This document shows positions 1 to 11,140 of a stretch of 64,000 bases of DNA, one piece after another. This stretch comes from Zygosaccharomyces rouxii (lineage: Eukaryota; Ascomycota; Saccharomycetes; Saccharomycetales; Saccharomycetaceae). Made by a program: the position numbers and the translations under genes. The notes beneath the pieces were generated by a model. It did no database searches. It saw only the letters and a list, made by a program, of their open reading frames with translations, and was not told the origin of the DNA. Numbering within the stretch: the first letter of the stretch is position 1; each line of letters starts with the position of its first letter. The DNA lies in NCBI RefSeq assembly GCF_000026365.1, contig NC_012993.1:930001-994000 (forward strand), read 5' to 3'.

Positions 1-194
1 ATAATATAGTTTGTAAACCGCCGATTCTTGATCCTATATATCTTTATTTATCTATGTTGACACATGCTCGGACATTCCCGTGATTTTCGGACATACGGAC
101 TGACTACTAGAACATTAGGATTTATATAATACCCAAGTTCTAAATTAACATACGTATAAGCATCTAGTACTTGTAACAAATAGTACAAGATATA

Positions 195-1772
195 ATGCCT
201 AGTGAACCCAATTCTTCTATTGATACAACTGCAGAAAATACCAACAATGAAAACCAACCATCGACTTCCACTGGTGTTGTTAAGAAGCCTGCAAAGACTC
301 ACAAATTCATAGTCAAAGTGACCGCGCTCGAGAGGGTCGGTAATTCTACAAATCAAAGAGAGAACCCTATTGTAATATTTGATCTTTTTACTGATGTCCC
401 CGCATTTCGCAAACAGCAACATAGAGGTGTTAAAAAGACTGCTGATGAGTTTAAAGAACTGTTTAGATATTTGGTAGCAGCCGTTCAAGAGACTTTTGTG
501 CCATCATTACCTGCTACCTGCTCGAGTTATGGACCCAATACGGATGAAGACCGTCACAAGACAATGAAAAATTATCAAGAGTGGTTAGAAAGAATTGCTG
601 CAGATCCATTGCTGCTGAAGAATGAAGAAGTCGCATTCTTTGTTCAAAGTGATTTTGGTACTTACTCACCCATCAATAATCCACCTACTCAACCTGCATC
701 AGGTCTTAAACGTAAAACTCTGAAACAATTGGCACCACCTTATGATGAAGTATTACAATTAGCAGAATTTAGACCATTGGTAAAATCTGTTCATCGAGTA
801 TCTCAGGAAGTACAATCGAAGTTATCCAAAGTTAGCAAACAAAGACGTCTTCTATCCCAAGAAGAGACTGCATTAGGTCAAGGTTTCACAGCATTACAAA
901 ACGACACACATGCTCATTCAGGACTTTACAAAAGATTTGGTCGTGTATTGGCGGCTGCGGGTGATGTGGATAGCGTCGAATCCACTTTAGAAGTCGCAAC
1001 GTTTGCAGATGCAATGGGGTGGCTGGTCAAGGACACGTATGTGGTTAAAGAGGCTTTAACCAATCGTCATTTAATTATGAGAGAATTGCTACAGGCTCAA
1101 CAAAGCTCAAGAGGTAAACAAGAACACGCACGCAAGCTGAGAGCTAAAAGAGATGCAAGCCCCTTAAAAGTCGATGAAGCACTAAGAGCCTTGAGAGCAG
1201 CTACCCTACTCGAACAAGAATTGACGGCTAAGCAACGTCTTATAACTAATAACATGCTTTCAATGAGATCTCAATGGTTACAATGGTATGAGTCATTTGT
1301 AACATCTGCTATTAAAGAATTTACTCTACGCAAAATAGAATATGAACGTAAGAAACTAACTCTATTAGAGAGAGTCCGTCACGATGTTCGCAGAGCAGAT
1401 AATGCGGGTGGGTTATCGAGGTTAGGCCGTGAAGCACACCCTCCATCACTACTGAGATCTCCACCAAGAAATTCACAAGGACTCGAAGGCGACGACTGGG
1501 CAGGTGACCAACGTCGCCGTTCATCACTTTTATCCCAACACGATTCTGTAACTAATACAGATTTCGATAGGGTTGTCACCGCTGATGAACAACAGACTTT
1601 AAACCCTACAGTGACAAGTGATCCTACTGCCGCCGAAAGTACAGATGCAAGTGGAGATAATGCTGGTGGTACTGGTACAACCACATATAGTGCAAATGGT
1701 GAACAAGATATCAATGACACATCGTTAGATGCTCGTAATGCAGCTTCACTGCTAGGGCTGGCCACCTTTTAA
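195..1772 (+). CDS. VPS17: Vps17, PX-BAR subunit of the retromer
   Basis: Sorting-nexin subunit that, in yeast, pairs with Vps5 and works with the Vps26-Vps29-Vps35 trimer to return Vps10 and other cargo from endosome to Golgi. The 525 aa product has a low-complexity polar N-terminus, a PX-like region at about residues 36-155 (starting HKFIVKV), and a long helical, charge-rich stretch at about 225-430 fitting a BAR domain. The last 100 residues are Ser/Thr/Asp-rich and probably disordered. The length is close to the S. cerevisiae protein, about 551 aa from memory. ATG at 195 is the first in frame. EFT lies next downstream in the same direction, as for YOR132W-YOR133W. The identification rests on whole-protein resemblance plus synteny. 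Confidence 0.93.
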   Translation: MPSEPNSSIDTTAENTNNENQPSTSTGVVKKPAKTHKFIVKVTALERVGNSTNQRENPIVIFDLFTDVPAFRKQQHRGVKKTADEFKELFRYLVAAVQETFVPSLPATCSSYGPNTDEDRHKTMKNYQEWLERIAADPLLLKNEEVAFFVQSDFGTYSPINNPPTQPASGLKRKTLKQLAPPYDEVLQLAEFRPLVKSVHRVSQEVQSKLSKVSKQRRLLSQEETALGQGFTALQNDTHAHSGLYKRFGRVLAAAGDVDSVESTLEVATFADAMGWLVKDTYVVKEALTNRHLIMRELLQAQQSSRGKQEHARKLRAKRDASPLKVDEALRALRAATLLEQELTAKQRLITNNMLSMRSQWLQWYESFVTSAIKEFTLRKIEYERKKLTLLERVRHDVRRADNAGGLSRLGREAHPPSLLRSPPRNSQGLEGDDWAGDQRRRSSLLSQHDSVTNTDFDRVVTADEQQTLNPTVTSDPTAAESTDASGDNAGGTGTTTYSANGEQDINDTSLDARNAASLLGLATF

Positions 1773-2266
1773 TCTTAACCGCCGAGCGGTTTAAACACGG
1801 TCGGCTTGCATGGAAGATATCACGTCAGAAAAGAAGGGGAAATAGGGATGCTCTGCGTTGGCGAAAGTTTCAGAATGCCCTGCGCTTATACTGTTCTGAG
1901 AGTTTCTCGCGACGCGGTCTTTTTTTTATCTTTTCTTTTCTTATTTTCGTGAAAAATTGCAAAGGTGTGTGGGCATCGCTGTTTCCCTCATCGTTAGGGA
2001 GATGAGCTTTGTTATAAACTCATCAACATTTCCCAGCATAATTTGAAATCTTTTGGAATAGAAAATTTTTTCCTTTCCCTCCTTATTCTGTTCTACTTCA
2101 CTTCACTTTTAAATCTGGTTCAGTTTTTTTCTGTTCAAATTTAAATCTCATCTTGTGCTTCTTTTGCATTTTAATTCAAATCTTCAAGACCAGGTTCACC
2201 TCTTTGTGCGAAGGGCATAACTGAATTTAAGTACTCTGACGCTTGCTGACCTAGAAATTCACAAAG
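1773..2266. other. Spacer between VPS17 and EFT, EFT promoter region
   Basis: This 494-base gene-free stretch holds the VPS17 3' end and the promoter of a very highly expressed gene. It is pyrimidine-rich on the plus strand, with a T-rich run around 1920-1945 and again near 2070-2140 shortly before the EFT start. I found no unambiguous Rap1 or Gcr1 site. Confidence 0.6.
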
Positions 2267-4795
2267 ATGGTTGCTTTCACCGTTGATCAAATGCGTTCCT
2301 TGATGGACAAGGTTGCCAATGTGCGTAACATGTCCGTCATTGCCCACGTCGACCACGGTAAGTCGACATTGACCGACTCTTTGGTCCAAAAAGCTGGTAT
2401 CATTTCTGCTGCCAAGGCTGGTGAAGCCCGTTTCATGGATACCAGAAAGGATGAACAAGAAAGAGGTATCACTATCAAATCTACTGCTATCTCTTTGTTT
2501 GCTGAAATGAGCGACACTGATGTTAAGGACATCAAGCAAAAGGTTGATGGTAACTCTTTCTTGGTTAACTTGATCGATTCTCCAGGTCACGTTGACTTTT
2601 CCTCTGAAGTTACTGCAGCTCTTCGTATTACCGATGGTGCTCTAGTTGTTGTTGACACCGTTGAAGGTGTTTGTGTCCAAACTGAAACTGTGTTGAGACA
2701 AGCTCTTGGTGAAAGAATTAAGCCAGTTGTCTGTATCAACAAGGTTGACAGAGCTCTATTGGAATTGCAAGTCACCAAGGAAGATTTGTACCAATCTTTC
2801 TCCAGAACTGTGGAATCCGTTAACGTTATTGTTTCCACTTATGCTGATGAAGTTTTGGGTGACGTTCAAGTCTACCCATCTCAAGGTACCGTTGCTTTCG
2901 GTTCCGGTCTACACGGTTGGGCTTTCACCATCCGTCAATTCGCTAACAGATACGCCAAGAAATTCGGTGTTGACAAGAACAAGATGATGGAAAAATTGTG
3001 GGGTGACTCTTACTTCAACCCAAAGACTAAGAAGTGGACTAACAAGGACACCGATGCTGATGGTAAGCCATTGGAAAGAGCTTTCAACATGTTCGTTTTG
3101 GATCCAATCTTCAGATTGTTTGCTGCTATCATGAACTTCAAGAAGGATGAAATTCCAGTTTTGTTAGAAAAATTGGAAATCAACCTAAAGGCTGACGAAA
3201 AAGATTTGGAAGGTAAGGCTTTGTTGAAGGTTGTCATGAAGAAATTCTTGCCAGCTGCTGATGCCTTGATGGAAATGATTGTTATGCACTTGCCATCTCC
3301 TGTTACTGCTCAAAACTACAGAGCTGAACAATTGTACGAAGGTCCATCTGATGACCAATTCTGCCAAGCTATCAAGAAGTGTGACCCAACCTCCGATTTG
3401 ATGCTTTACGTTTCTAAGATGATTCCAACTTCTGATAAGGGTAGATTCTACGCTTTCGGTAGAGTTTTCGCTGGTACCGTTAAGTCTGGTCAAAAGGTTA
3501 GAATCCAAGGTCCTAACTACGTTCCAGGTAAGAAGGACGACTTGTTCTTGAAGGCAGTTCAAAGAATTGTTTTGATGATGGGTTCCAGAACTGAACCAAT
3601 CGATGACTGTCCAGCTGGTAACATTGTCGGTTTGGTCGGTATCGATCAATTCTTGTTGAAGACTGGTACTTTGACCACTAACGAAGCTGCTCACAACATG
3701 AAGGTCATGAAGTTCTCTGTCTCTCCAGTTGTCCAAGTTGCCGTTGAAGTTAAAAACGCTAACGACTTGCCAAAATTGGTCGAAGGTTTGAAGAGATTGT
3801 CTAAGTCTGATCCATGTGTTATGACTTACATCTCTGAATCTGGTGAACACATTGTCGCTGGTACCGGTGAATTGCACTTGGAAATCTGTCTACAAGATTT
3901 GGAAAACGACCACGCTGCTATTCCATTGAAGATCTCTCCACCTGTGGTTGCTTACAGAGAAACCGTTGAAGGTGAATCTTCTCAAGTCGCTTTGTCTAAG
4001 TCTCCAAACAAGCACAACAGAATCTACTTGAAGGCTGAACCAATTGATGAAGAAGTTTCTTTGGCTATCGAAAACGGTAAGATCAACCCAAGAGACGATT
4101 TCAAGGCTCGTGCTAGAGTTATGGCCGATGACTACGGTTGGGATGTCACTGACGCCAGAAAGATCTGGTGTTTCGGTCCTGACGGTAACGGTCCAAACTT
4201 GGTTATTGACCAAACTAAGGCTGTTCAATACTTGAACGAAATCAAGGACTCTGTCGTTGCTGCTTTCCAATGGGCTTCCAAGGAAGGTCCAATCTTCGGT
4301 GAACAAATGAGATCCGTTAGAGTTAACATCTTGGATGTTACCTTGCACGCTGATGCTATCCACAGAGGTGGTGGTCAAATCATCCCAACTATGAGAAGAG
4401 CTACTTACGCTGGTTTCTTGTTGGCTGAACCAAGAATTCAAGAACCTGTTTTCATGGTCGAAATTCAATGTCCAGAACAAGCCGTTGGTGGTATCTACTC
4501 CGTGTTGAACAAGAGAAGAGGTCAAGTTGTCTCTGAAGAACAAAGACCAGGTACTCCATTGTTCACCGTCAAAGCTCACTTGCCAGTTAACGAATCTTTC
4601 GGTTTCACTGGTGAATTGAGACAAGCTACTGGTGGTCAAGCTTTCCCACAAATGGTTTTCGACCACTGGTCTTCTCTATCAAGTGATCCATTGGATCCAG
4701 AAACCAAGGCTGGTCAAATCGTTACTGCTGCTCGTAAGAGACACGGTATGAAGGAAGAAGTTCCAGGCTGGCAAGAATATTACGACAAATTGTAA
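2267..4795 (+). CDS. EFT1: Translation elongation factor 2 (EF-2)
   Basis: GTPase that drives ribosome translocation. At 842 aa it matches the S. cerevisiae length. The P-loop AHVDHGKST sits at residues 26-34, followed by switch region RGITI, the G3 motif DSPGHVDF and the G4 motif NKVD. The domain IV tip reads [11 protein letters not shown] and carries the histidine (699 in S. cerevisiae) that is converted to diphthamide and is the target of ADP-ribosylating toxins. Codon use is extremely biased to major yeast codons (GGT, GCT, TTG, AAG, AGA), unlike the neighbours, as expected for one of the most abundant proteins. S. cerevisiae has two identical-product copies, EFT1 and EFT2; here there is one in the window, bordered by VPS17 on the left (chromosome XV order) and MUS81 on the right (chromosome IV order). 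Confidence 0.99.
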   Translation: MVAFTVDQMRSLMDKVANVRNMSVIAHVDHGKSTLTDSLVQKAGIISAAKAGEARFMDTRKDEQERGITIKSTAISLFAEMSDTDVKDIKQKVDGNSFLVNLIDSPGHVDFSSEVTAALRITDGALVVVDTVEGVCVQTETVLRQALGERIKPVVCINKVDRALLELQVTKEDLYQSFSRTVESVNVIVSTYADEVLGDVQVYPSQGTVAFGSGLHGWAFTIRQFANRYAKKFGVDKNKMMEKLWGDSYFNPKTKKWTNKDTDADGKPLERAFNMFVLDPIFRLFAAIMNFKKDEIPVLLEKLEINLKADEKDLEGKALLKVVMKKFLPAADALMEMIVMHLPSPVTAQNYRAEQLYEGPSDDQFCQAIKKCDPTSDLMLYVSKMIPTSDKGRFYAFGRVFAGTVKSGQKVRIQGPNYVPGKKDDLFLKAVQRIVLMMGSRTEPIDDCPAGNIVGLVGIDQFLLKTGTLTTNEAAHNMKVMKFSVSPVVQVAVEVKNANDLPKLVEGLKRLSKSDPCVMTYISESGEHIVAGTGELHLEICLQDLENDHAAIPLKISPPVVAYRETVEGESSQVALSKSPNKHNRIYLKAEPIDEEVSLAIENGKINPRDDFKARARVMADDYGWDVTDARKIWCFGPDGNGPNLVIDQTKAVQYLNEIKDSVVAAFQWASKEGPIFGEQMRSVRVNILDVTLHADAIHRGGGQIIPTMRRATYAGFLLAEPRIQEPVFMVEIQCPEQAVGGIYSVLNKRRGQVVSEEQRPGTPLFTVKAHLPVNESFGFTGELRQATGGQAFPQMVFDHWSSLSSDPLDPETKAGQIVTAARKRHGMKEEVPGWQEYYDKL

Positions 4796-5158
4796 GGAGC
4801 TTTATGATTTTGTCGGAGAAATTTTTTTTAAATGTCTTATTGTTTTACCAACTTCGAATTTTTGTTTAAACTTAACTATTAACTATTAACCATTATCTTT
4901 TTTTATATCTCGTCATCTGTAGGCAAACAGTTCTCTTGAGCCTTTTGCACTGCTACTTGGAATTATAGTTTGTAAAATATTTCTTGCTGAAGCATGCCTT
5001 TGATTTCGTGGTAGGCCATCTATTTCACTTTAAATATTTTATTATTATAGTTCCTTTTACTGACGCGATGACAGACAGTTGTCTGACACTTTAAACACGA
5101 TCTTAGACGCATAACAACAGCAGTATCTCGAGGAAAAGAACATCATGAAAGCCTTTCA
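4796..5158. other. Spacer between EFT and MUS81
   Basis: This 363-base AT-rich stretch contains the EFT 3' untranslated region, with T-rich and TTAACTATTAAC-like sequence near 4870-4890, and the MUS81 promoter. A short upstream ORF overlaps the MUS81 start and is listed separately. Confidence 0.6.
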
Positions 5159-5180
5159 ATGTCATTACCTAGTAACTTAA
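5145..5180 (+). other. Short upstream ORF overlapping the MUS81 start codon
   Basis: An ATG at 5145 opens an 11-codon reading frame (MKAFQCHYLVT, stop at 5178-5180). It overlaps the MUS81 ATG at 5159 in a different frame. Ribosomes that start here would terminate after passing the MUS81 start, so it could lower MUS81 translation if the mRNA 5' end lies upstream of 5145. That transcript start is not visible from sequence. Confidence 0.45.
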
Positions 5181-7030
5181 AGAATCTCTATGCTGAATGG
5201 TTACAAGAATTTATCTCTGCATTAAATCCCAAGCAGGAGCAGTTAACTCTGACATATGAAAAGGCAAGACGCAATCTGTTAGACGTCGATGACACCATAT
5301 ATTATCCCAGAGACCTTAAAAAGGTCAAGGGGATTGGTGATACGATTATGAGAAGGCTAGAGAAGAGATTAAAGGAATATTGTGATGAGTTAGGGGTCGA
5401 AATGCCTCAACCTGCCGCTAGTGCAGCGGCTCGTGGTACTAAAAGAGGTACCACTACACTACGATCTAATATTACAGATGTCATTGGTGGTGAACCTCCT
5501 CCCAAGAAACTTCGAAAATACATTCCCAAGAAGAGATCTGGTGGATATGGAATCTTATTGGCACTTTTGGAAGCCAATGCTGTAATACCAAAGGGAATTA
5601 GCAAAGATGACACGATTGGTTTGGCGCAAAAATACTGTGATCATAGCTTGAGCCCTAACTTTGCCACAAAGGAGTTTAAAGGTGCTTGGGCTTCCATCAC
5701 TGCCTTGAAGAAACACGAATTTGTATTTGAAGAAGGAAGACCTAAACGGTACTCTTTGACAGAAGAAGGCGTCAATATGGCCAAGATTCTGAAATCTACA
5801 GATGATATTAAATTTCCTCGAGAATTGGAAAACTCACAAAATGTAGCGGCTGATGGCGAGAAGGATGCAGCGGTTGATGAATATGAATTTACAGCAAATT
5901 ATAGTGAATTGTTGGGTGTTGAAGCACCTTTTGATGAGGAACTGTCGTTTGATAGAGATAAATCTCTTTTAGATATAACATTTCAAGATTTGGAATCTAC
6001 CCCAAGGATAAGAAAAACCGCCAAATCAACCGCGGGTACTGGGCATTCTTCCCCAATTTCAAGCCAATATAGAAGTCTATCAGCACCCGCGGGTGAAACC
6101 TTCACACCAGAAACTAAAGCATTGAGGAGACGGTTTGGGGGTACGAGTTATGAATTATGGACGAAGGGTAGTTATGAAATTTTCCCCATTATAGATCATC
6201 GTGAAGTTAAATCTCAAAGCGATAGAGATTTTTTCCTCAAGGCTTTCATTAGAAGAGGAATGAAAAGCGAAGTACGACAGTTAGCATTAGGTGATATCAT
6301 TTGGATTGCAAAGAATAAAAAAAGTGGGACTGAGGCAGTCTTGAACACTATCATCGAACGTAAAAGGTTAGATGATCTCGCCCTTAGTATTCGAGATAAT
6401 AGATTTATGGAGCAAAAGAGCCGTTTAGATAAGACAGGCTGTAAAAACAAATATTATCTGATAGAAGAGACCATGAGTGATGTGGTGGAAGGTATGACTG
6501 AAGCTCTGAAAACTTCTATCTGGCTTATCTTAGTGTATTACCGCTTCTCCATTATTCGAACGACAAATTCGGACGCTACCGTGGAACGATTGCATTCTCT
6601 GCATACCGTCTTACAAGAGGAATATTCTAATAGAGATCTACTGGTTATAAATCCTCATAATCTACAAAATCAAGATGATTACAGATACGAATTGGAAAAA
6701 TTCCGTCGAGAATTTGAAAAGTCAAAAACTATTGAATGTTGCCATAATTTCCAATGTTTCCAAGAAATCCTAGGTAAAGGTGAATTATCCACGATTGGTG
6801 AACTCACTATCCACATTCTTATGTTCATCAAGGGAATATCGATTGAGAAGGCCGTAGCGATTCAATCCGTTTTCCCTACACTAAAGCATATTTTAACCGC
6901 TTATGCAGAATGCGAATCACCAGAGGAAGCCAAGCTACTTATGTTCAAAAAATTTGGTAATGCACCTGGTGTGAAAAAAATTAGCAAGAATCTTTCAGAA
7001 AAGATTGCAGATGTGTTCAATAAAATTTAA
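5159..7030 (+). CDS. MUS81: Mus81, catalytic subunit of structure-specific endonuclease
   Basis: XPF-family nuclease that acts with Mms4 on branched DNA (3' flaps, nicked Holliday junctions) at stalled forks and in meiotic crossover formation. The 623 aa protein (about 632 in S. cerevisiae) has an N-terminal HhH region (DLKKVKGIGDTIMRR near residue 50), a basic linker with KKLRKYIPKKRSGGYG near 120, and a winged-helix-like region at 125-205. The ERCC4 nuclease domain starts near 335. Its motif ERKRLDDLALSI, with the catalytic ERK at 400-402, is intact, and a C-terminal HhH pair follows. It converges on CIN10 with a 33-base gap. Identification is firm from collinear similarity and the catalytic motif. 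Confidence 0.97.
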   Translation: MSLPSNLKNLYAEWLQEFISALNPKQEQLTLTYEKARRNLLDVDDTIYYPRDLKKVKGIGDTIMRRLEKRLKEYCDELGVEMPQPAASAAARGTKRGTTTLRSNITDVIGGEPPPKKLRKYIPKKRSGGYGILLALLEANAVIPKGISKDDTIGLAQKYCDHSLSPNFATKEFKGAWASITALKKHEFVFEEGRPKRYSLTEEGVNMAKILKSTDDIKFPRELENSQNVAADGEKDAAVDEYEFTANYSELLGVEAPFDEELSFDRDKSLLDITFQDLESTPRIRKTAKSTAGTGHSSPISSQYRSLSAPAGETFTPETKALRRRFGGTSYELWTKGSYEIFPIIDHREVKSQSDRDFFLKAFIRRGMKSEVRQLALGDIIWIAKNKKSGTEAVLNTIIERKRLDDLALSIRDNRFMEQKSRLDKTGCKNKYYLIEETMSDVVEGMTEALKTSIWLILVYYRFSIIRTTNSDATVERLHSLHTVLQEEYSNRDLLVINPHNLQNQDDYRYELEKFRREFEKSKTIECCHNFQCFQEILGKGELSTIGELTIHILMFIKGISIEKAVAIQSVFPTLKHILTAYAECESPEEAKLLMFKKFGNAPGVKKISKNLSEKIADVFNKI

Positions 7031-7063
7031 CCCATCAATTTTTATAATTTCGTTAAACCATAT

Positions 7064-8680
7064 CTAATGATAATTCCTATATACATAAGAAACGTCGATA
7101 CCATTTTCAAACACTTTACCAATTTCTTCCAGCGTTAAACCTTTCACTTCAGGATAGTAGTAGTACACAAATATCCAGTTCAATATGGTGAATACGGCAA
7201 ACATTATCATCGCACGATCCATACCCATAACATTGGCTATGGATAAATAAGAAACAGAGACCACAGTATTTGACAACCAATTGGTGCATGAAATGCAAGC
7301 CGCACCGAATGATCTTCTATTCAAGGGTAAAAACTCCACACTACTCCAGGGGATTGACCCCATGCCTGAGGCGTACCCTCCAACAAAGATCAGTAGTGCC
7401 ACTAGAATCAATTTAGTATTATTTTTATCAAAACCAACGCTACTGAGAAATAACCCTATCGTCATTATCCAAATTGTGTAAAGAAGCATACTTCTTCTAC
7501 CGATAGGATCCACACATTTTAATGCAACTAATGTAAAGACAAAGTTTGTAGCGGCAACAGCCATGGCGGGCACCAATGGATTTTTTACTTCAAATTGAGC
7601 AAAGATGATAGCTGAATAGTAAAGAAAGGCATTGATACCACTGACTTGTTGGAAAAACATAAGCGTACAACCAACTAGAAGAGCCCTTTTAGCGCGAGGT
7701 TCCATCTTATGACGTGTCCTAGATTCAGCTGAAACCACCAAATTATTGTCTTGAGAAGGTGAGGATTCTGACAACGGCTCATCATTAACACCAATATACC
7801 TTGAAGTGGAGTGAGTTCTCACTAACAATGGATCTTCGGCGTCTTGATATTTTCGTAGTTTGCCAATGTCGAGAATCAACCACTTCAACTTTAGACTAAC
7901 CAGTTGTAAAGGTGCGGTTGGATAAATGGCCCTTAGTGAATCAAGCGCATCTGCAAACTCACCTTTCGAGATGAGCCAACGGGGTGATTCAGGTATGAAA
8001 TCTAAGATCAATAGGAAAATAATAGCCGGGAGTGCAGCTAATCCAAACAGATATCTCCAGGAGTGCTGAACATTTTGCATGGACAATGAGACAACATATG
8101 AGATCAATTGGCCGCCCGTAATCGCCAGAGTGTTTAACGCTAAGACTAGGCCTCTAGTACTAGCTGGTGAAATTTCACTCAGATATACAGGAACACACTG
8201 TGCAGCTACACCAACCGCTACACCCACTATCAACCTACCAATAACTAAAAATGTTAAACTAGTCGATAATGCCATCCAAATTGCGGCTACCACAAATACT
8301 GTACAACAAAGAGCCATAGTACTCTTTCTACCGTATTTATCAGCAGTGGGGAAAGCTATTATGGACCCAAAGAAAGACCCTAAGCAGGTAACAGATGTAA
8401 TCAACTCTTTTTGGAAGTCTGTCACCACATCTAAAGAGATATCCTGGGGTTTCAACATGAGCAGTACTCCAGATATGACGCCGGTATCGTAACCGAATAA
8501 GAGTCCTCCTACAGTTGCACCAACAAATATGATTAGATTCCTAAATGTTATAGGGTACGGTAGTTGGTCAACATCATTAGCAGTTGTAGCAGTTACTTGC
8601 GATATGGTGGAGTAAAGATCGGAATAAACGTCATCAACATCATTAAGACCATTTCTGGCCGGTGGCGATTCAGAATCCAT
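7064..8680 (-). CDS. CIN10: MFS sugar/polyol transporter-like protein (YDR387C/CIN10 ortholog)
   Basis: This 538 aa protein of the sugar porter family has about 12 hydrophobic segments. Family signatures are present: FGYDTGVISG in the first segment, GRKS in the 2-3 loop, the PESPRWL motif after helix 6, QQVSGINAFLYYS in helix 7 and GRRS in the second half. A hydrophilic loop of about 95 residues separates the halves. The orthologue YDR387C (CIN10) is similar to inositol transporters Itr1/Itr2, but its substrate is not established, so I assign only a proton-coupled sugar or polyol porter-like role. It is divergent from RVS167, sharing a 383-base promoter, exactly as in S. cerevisiae. Confidence 0.9.
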   Translation of the reverse strand: MDSESPPARNGLNDVDDVYSDLYSTISQVTATTANDVDQLPYPITFRNLIIFVGATVGGLLFGYDTGVISGVLLMLKPQDISLDVVTDFQKELITSVTCLGSFFGSIIAFPTADKYGRKSTMALCCTVFVVAAIWMALSTSLTFLVIGRLIVGVAVGVAAQCVPVYLSEISPASTRGLVLALNTLAITGGQLISYVVSLSMQNVQHSWRYLFGLAALPAIIFLLILDFIPESPRWLISKGEFADALDSLRAIYPTAPLQLVSLKLKWLILDIGKLRKYQDAEDPLLVRTHSTSRYIGVNDEPLSESSPSQDNNLVVSAESRTRHKMEPRAKRALLVGCTLMFFQQVSGINAFLYYSAIIFAQFEVKNPLVPAMAVAATNFVFTLVALKCVDPIGRRSMLLYTIWIMTIGLFLSSVGFDKNNTKLILVALLIFVGGYASGMGSIPWSSVEFLPLNRRSFGAACISCTNWLSNTVVSVSYLSIANVMGMDRAMIMFAVFTILNWIFVYYYYPEVKGLTLEEIGKVFENGIDVSYVYRNYH

Positions 8681-9063
8681 TGAATTGAAGCTACTTCTAG
8701 GGCTTTAATTCATATTTTTTCTATTTTCTTGGAATGTTTTTTGGTGTAGTTTACCATTACTTATTGTTATATCGATGAGCTTGCTCGAGAGGCTGTTAGA
8801 AAGTATTTGGTGAACAAAGTGAAAGGAGTCTAGTATAAGGTTTCTAAATGTCTAGAATCGATTAAAAGCACTCTTGAGACTCAATTCTTAACATTTACCG
8901 CCAATATGGCAAGGTGTATTATCAAGTATCACGCATCACGTGACAGTACTTTAGTTGCAGAAAAGGGGCAAAAATATCCAAAGTTTAGAAGCATTAACAA
9001 ACAAAACTGATTTGCATCGAGTGTAATTCACATTCAAGAGGAATTGAAGGCTATCGTGGATTG
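8681..9063. promoter_or_regulatory. Divergent promoter of CIN10 and RVS167
   Basis: This 383-base intergenic region is shared by two divergent genes. It contains a TCACGTGA palindrome at 8936-8943, about 130 bases before the RVS167 ATG. No other clear site was seen. Confidence 0.6.
8936..8943. promoter_or_regulatory. TCACGTGA palindrome (candidate Cbf1 E-box)
   Basis: Perfect 8-base palindrome TCACGTGA, matching the Cbf1 consensus RTCACRTG. It lies in the CIN10-RVS167 promoter. Binding is inferred from the motif alone. Confidence 0.5.
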
Positions 9064-10443
9064 ATGAGTTTCAAAGGGTTTACAAAGGCAGTGGCGAGGG
9101 CGCCACAGAGTTTTCGCCAGAAGATGAATATGGGTGAGCAGGTAGAAGATCCGGTCTACGAAGATGCTGAACGTCGTTTTAAAGAGCTAGAACTTGAGGT
9201 CAAGAAGTTAAGTGAGGAGTCTAAACGTTACTCCCAGGCTGTAAATGGTATGCTAAATCACCAGATTGGATTTGCCCAAGCTATGGAGGAGATCTTCAAG
9301 CCGATTAGTGGACAGATGAGTGACCCTAATGCAGCCGTCCCTGAGGACAATCCACAAGGTATCGAAGCCAGCGAACAGTACAGAGCCCTTGTCGCTGAGT
9401 TACAAGAGACTCTGAAACCTGATCTAGCCCTCATTGAAGATAAGATTATCAAACCATGTCTCGAACTGTTAAAAACTATTGGATACATCCGTAAGATGGC
9501 AACCAAGCGTAATCACAAGAAGATAGATCTGGACAGGCGTAACAACACTTATAAAAAGTACGAGACTAAATCCAATCCATCACCCAAGGATGAGGAGAAA
9601 TTGTTCAAGGCACAAGCTGAGTTGGAAGTTGCTAAGCACGAGTACGATTACTACAATGACATGTTAAAGGACCAATTACCACAACTGTTCAGTTTGGAAG
9701 CCCAATTTGTCCAGCCGCTTTTCGTCTCATTCTATTACATGCAGTTGAACATCTTCTACACCTTGTACACCAAGACGGGTGAGATGAAGATTCCATATTT
9801 TGACATGAGTACGGATATTGTGGAAGCATACCACTTCAAAAAGGGTAATGTGGACGAACAGTGTGATTCATTGACAATTACGAAGTTCAAACTGGGGTAC
9901 TCAAAGGCCAAATTGGAAATGACAAAGAAAAGATACGGTAGCGGTGCACAGTCACCAACGGAATCATCATCAGGATTGAGCTCGCCCAAAAGTCCAGAAG
10001 CGCAACTAGCCTATGCAGGTGCGCCTGGCGCTGCAGCTGGTGGTTACACTTCCCCAACAAGTTATGGTAGTCACCCTGGATTCACGTCACCACAGAACAG
10101 TTATGCACATCCATCCTACGGAGCGCCAGAAGGTGCACCACCAGCTTACTCGACCGCTGCCTCCCCCTACACAACTGCGACTGCCTCTCCAGTTGCAAGT
10201 ACTTTCCATCCACCTGCGCCAGCAGCAGCAGCAGCAGCAGGAGCTGCTGCCGCTCCCAGTGTGGAAACCGTAACGGCTCTCTACGATTACCAGGCACAGG
10301 CTCCAGGTGACCTAAGTTTCCCTGCAAACGCGGTCATTGAAATCGTTCAACGCACACAAGATACCAACGAATGGTGGACAGGCCGTTACCATGGCCAGGT
10401 CGGTGTGTTTCCTGGTAATTACGTTCAACTAAACAAGATGTGA
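9064..10443 (+). CDS. RVS167: Rvs167, N-BAR/SH3 endocytic amphiphysin
   Basis: Membrane-curving protein that heterodimerises with Rvs161 at cortical actin patches and promotes scission of endocytic vesicles. The 459 aa protein begins [19 protein letters not shown], nearly identical to S. cerevisiae, which fixes the ATG at 9064 (a TTG precedes it in frame). It has an N-BAR domain at residues 1-250, a Gly/Pro/Ala/Ser-rich linker at about 295-395 containing PEGAPPAYS and an alanine run, and a C-terminal SH3 domain at about 398-458 with ALYDYQAQ, the EWWTG tryptophans and FPGNYVQL. All expected elements are intact. Confidence 0.98.
   Translation: MSFKGFTKAVARAPQSFRQKMNMGEQVEDPVYEDAERRFKELELEVKKLSEESKRYSQAVNGMLNHQIGFAQAMEEIFKPISGQMSDPNAAVPEDNPQGIEASEQYRALVAELQETLKPDLALIEDKIIKPCLELLKTIGYIRKMATKRNHKKIDLDRRNNTYKKYETKSNPSPKDEEKLFKAQAELEVAKHEYDYYNDMLKDQLPQLFSLEAQFVQPLFVSFYYMQLNIFYTLYTKTGEMKIPYFDMSTDIVEAYHFKKGNVDEQCDSLTITKFKLGYSKAKLEMTKKRYGSGAQSPTESSSGLSSPKSPEAQLAYAGAPGAAAGGYTSPTSYGSHPGFTSPQNSYAHPSYGAPEGAPPAYSTAASPYTTATASPVASTFHPPAPAAAAAAGAAAAPSVETVTALYDYQAQAPGDLSFPANAVIEIVQRTQDTNEWWTGRYHGQVGVFPGNYVQLNKM
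10218..10242 (+). repeat. GCA trinucleotide tract within RVS167 linker
   Basis: A short run of GCA codons in the Rvs167 linker encodes polyalanine. Such slippage-prone tracts often differ in length among strains. Confidence 0.6.
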
Positions 10444-11140
10444 GAGTGCCGTTCAGCTCTCTACCTAAAAAGAACGAGAACGGTTACTTTTTACATCTCG
10501 TCCGAATTGGGAATTGTGTAGTGAACTTACAAGTTTGATTGCCCGACGTGGTACTTCTGTTTGCCCTTTTGAGTACTTCATTATATGTCGTGTTCCCGTT
10601 CGAGTTACATTTTCATTTCTCAACCGGGCAAACGACTAATAGAGAGAAGGAAAAGAAGGAAGTTAGAAAGCATCTCAGCACACAACAAGGAAGGTTCGTT
10701 CTTAAACAATTAATTGAGTGTTGGCCTTTTTACCTTTTTTTTTTTTTTTACTTTATTTTCTTTGTCTTCATTACAATGCAAAATTTACTTCAATAGTCTT
10801 ATTTCATTTTATTCTATACAACTTATTCTTGTATTCATCTCATCTCATCACAGTATTCGTATTTTGTCAAGACTTTAGTTAAAAGGAGGAAAAATTTAAA
10901 GACTAATTATAACGGACACTTTTTAAATAAAATAGAAACATTTGAGAGATAACAGACAGGCAAGAGGAATCGTTGGGAGAAACTAATACAAGGATTCATC
11001 CATTTTTCAGAAATTGAAGCCAAAACTATTTACAGAAAAGTTTCTGTCTTTGAAATTGTTTTAAAAGACCTAAAAAAAAATATACAAGGGGTTTTGGACT
11101 TTGAAGATACAAGAAGAAAGTCTTTATCCTTGAATACACG
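10444..11140. other. Spacer between RVS167 and the RhoGAP gene
   Basis: This 697-base gene-free stretch holds a T-run at about 10736-10750 and an A/G-rich leader region from 10870 to 11120. Small ORFs here have no recognisable content. It is the likely RhoGAP gene promoter and long 5' leader. Confidence 0.55.

Noticed and set aside
1960..1985. Rap1 site in the EFT promoter
   Set aside because: The sequence ATGCCCACACACC on the minus strand matches the Rap1 consensus only partly; too weak to list.
3185..4666. Long antisense ORFs of 230 and 258 codons opposite EFT
   Set aside because: They mirror the extreme codon bias of EFT, which avoids codons whose complements are stops. They have no recognisable content.
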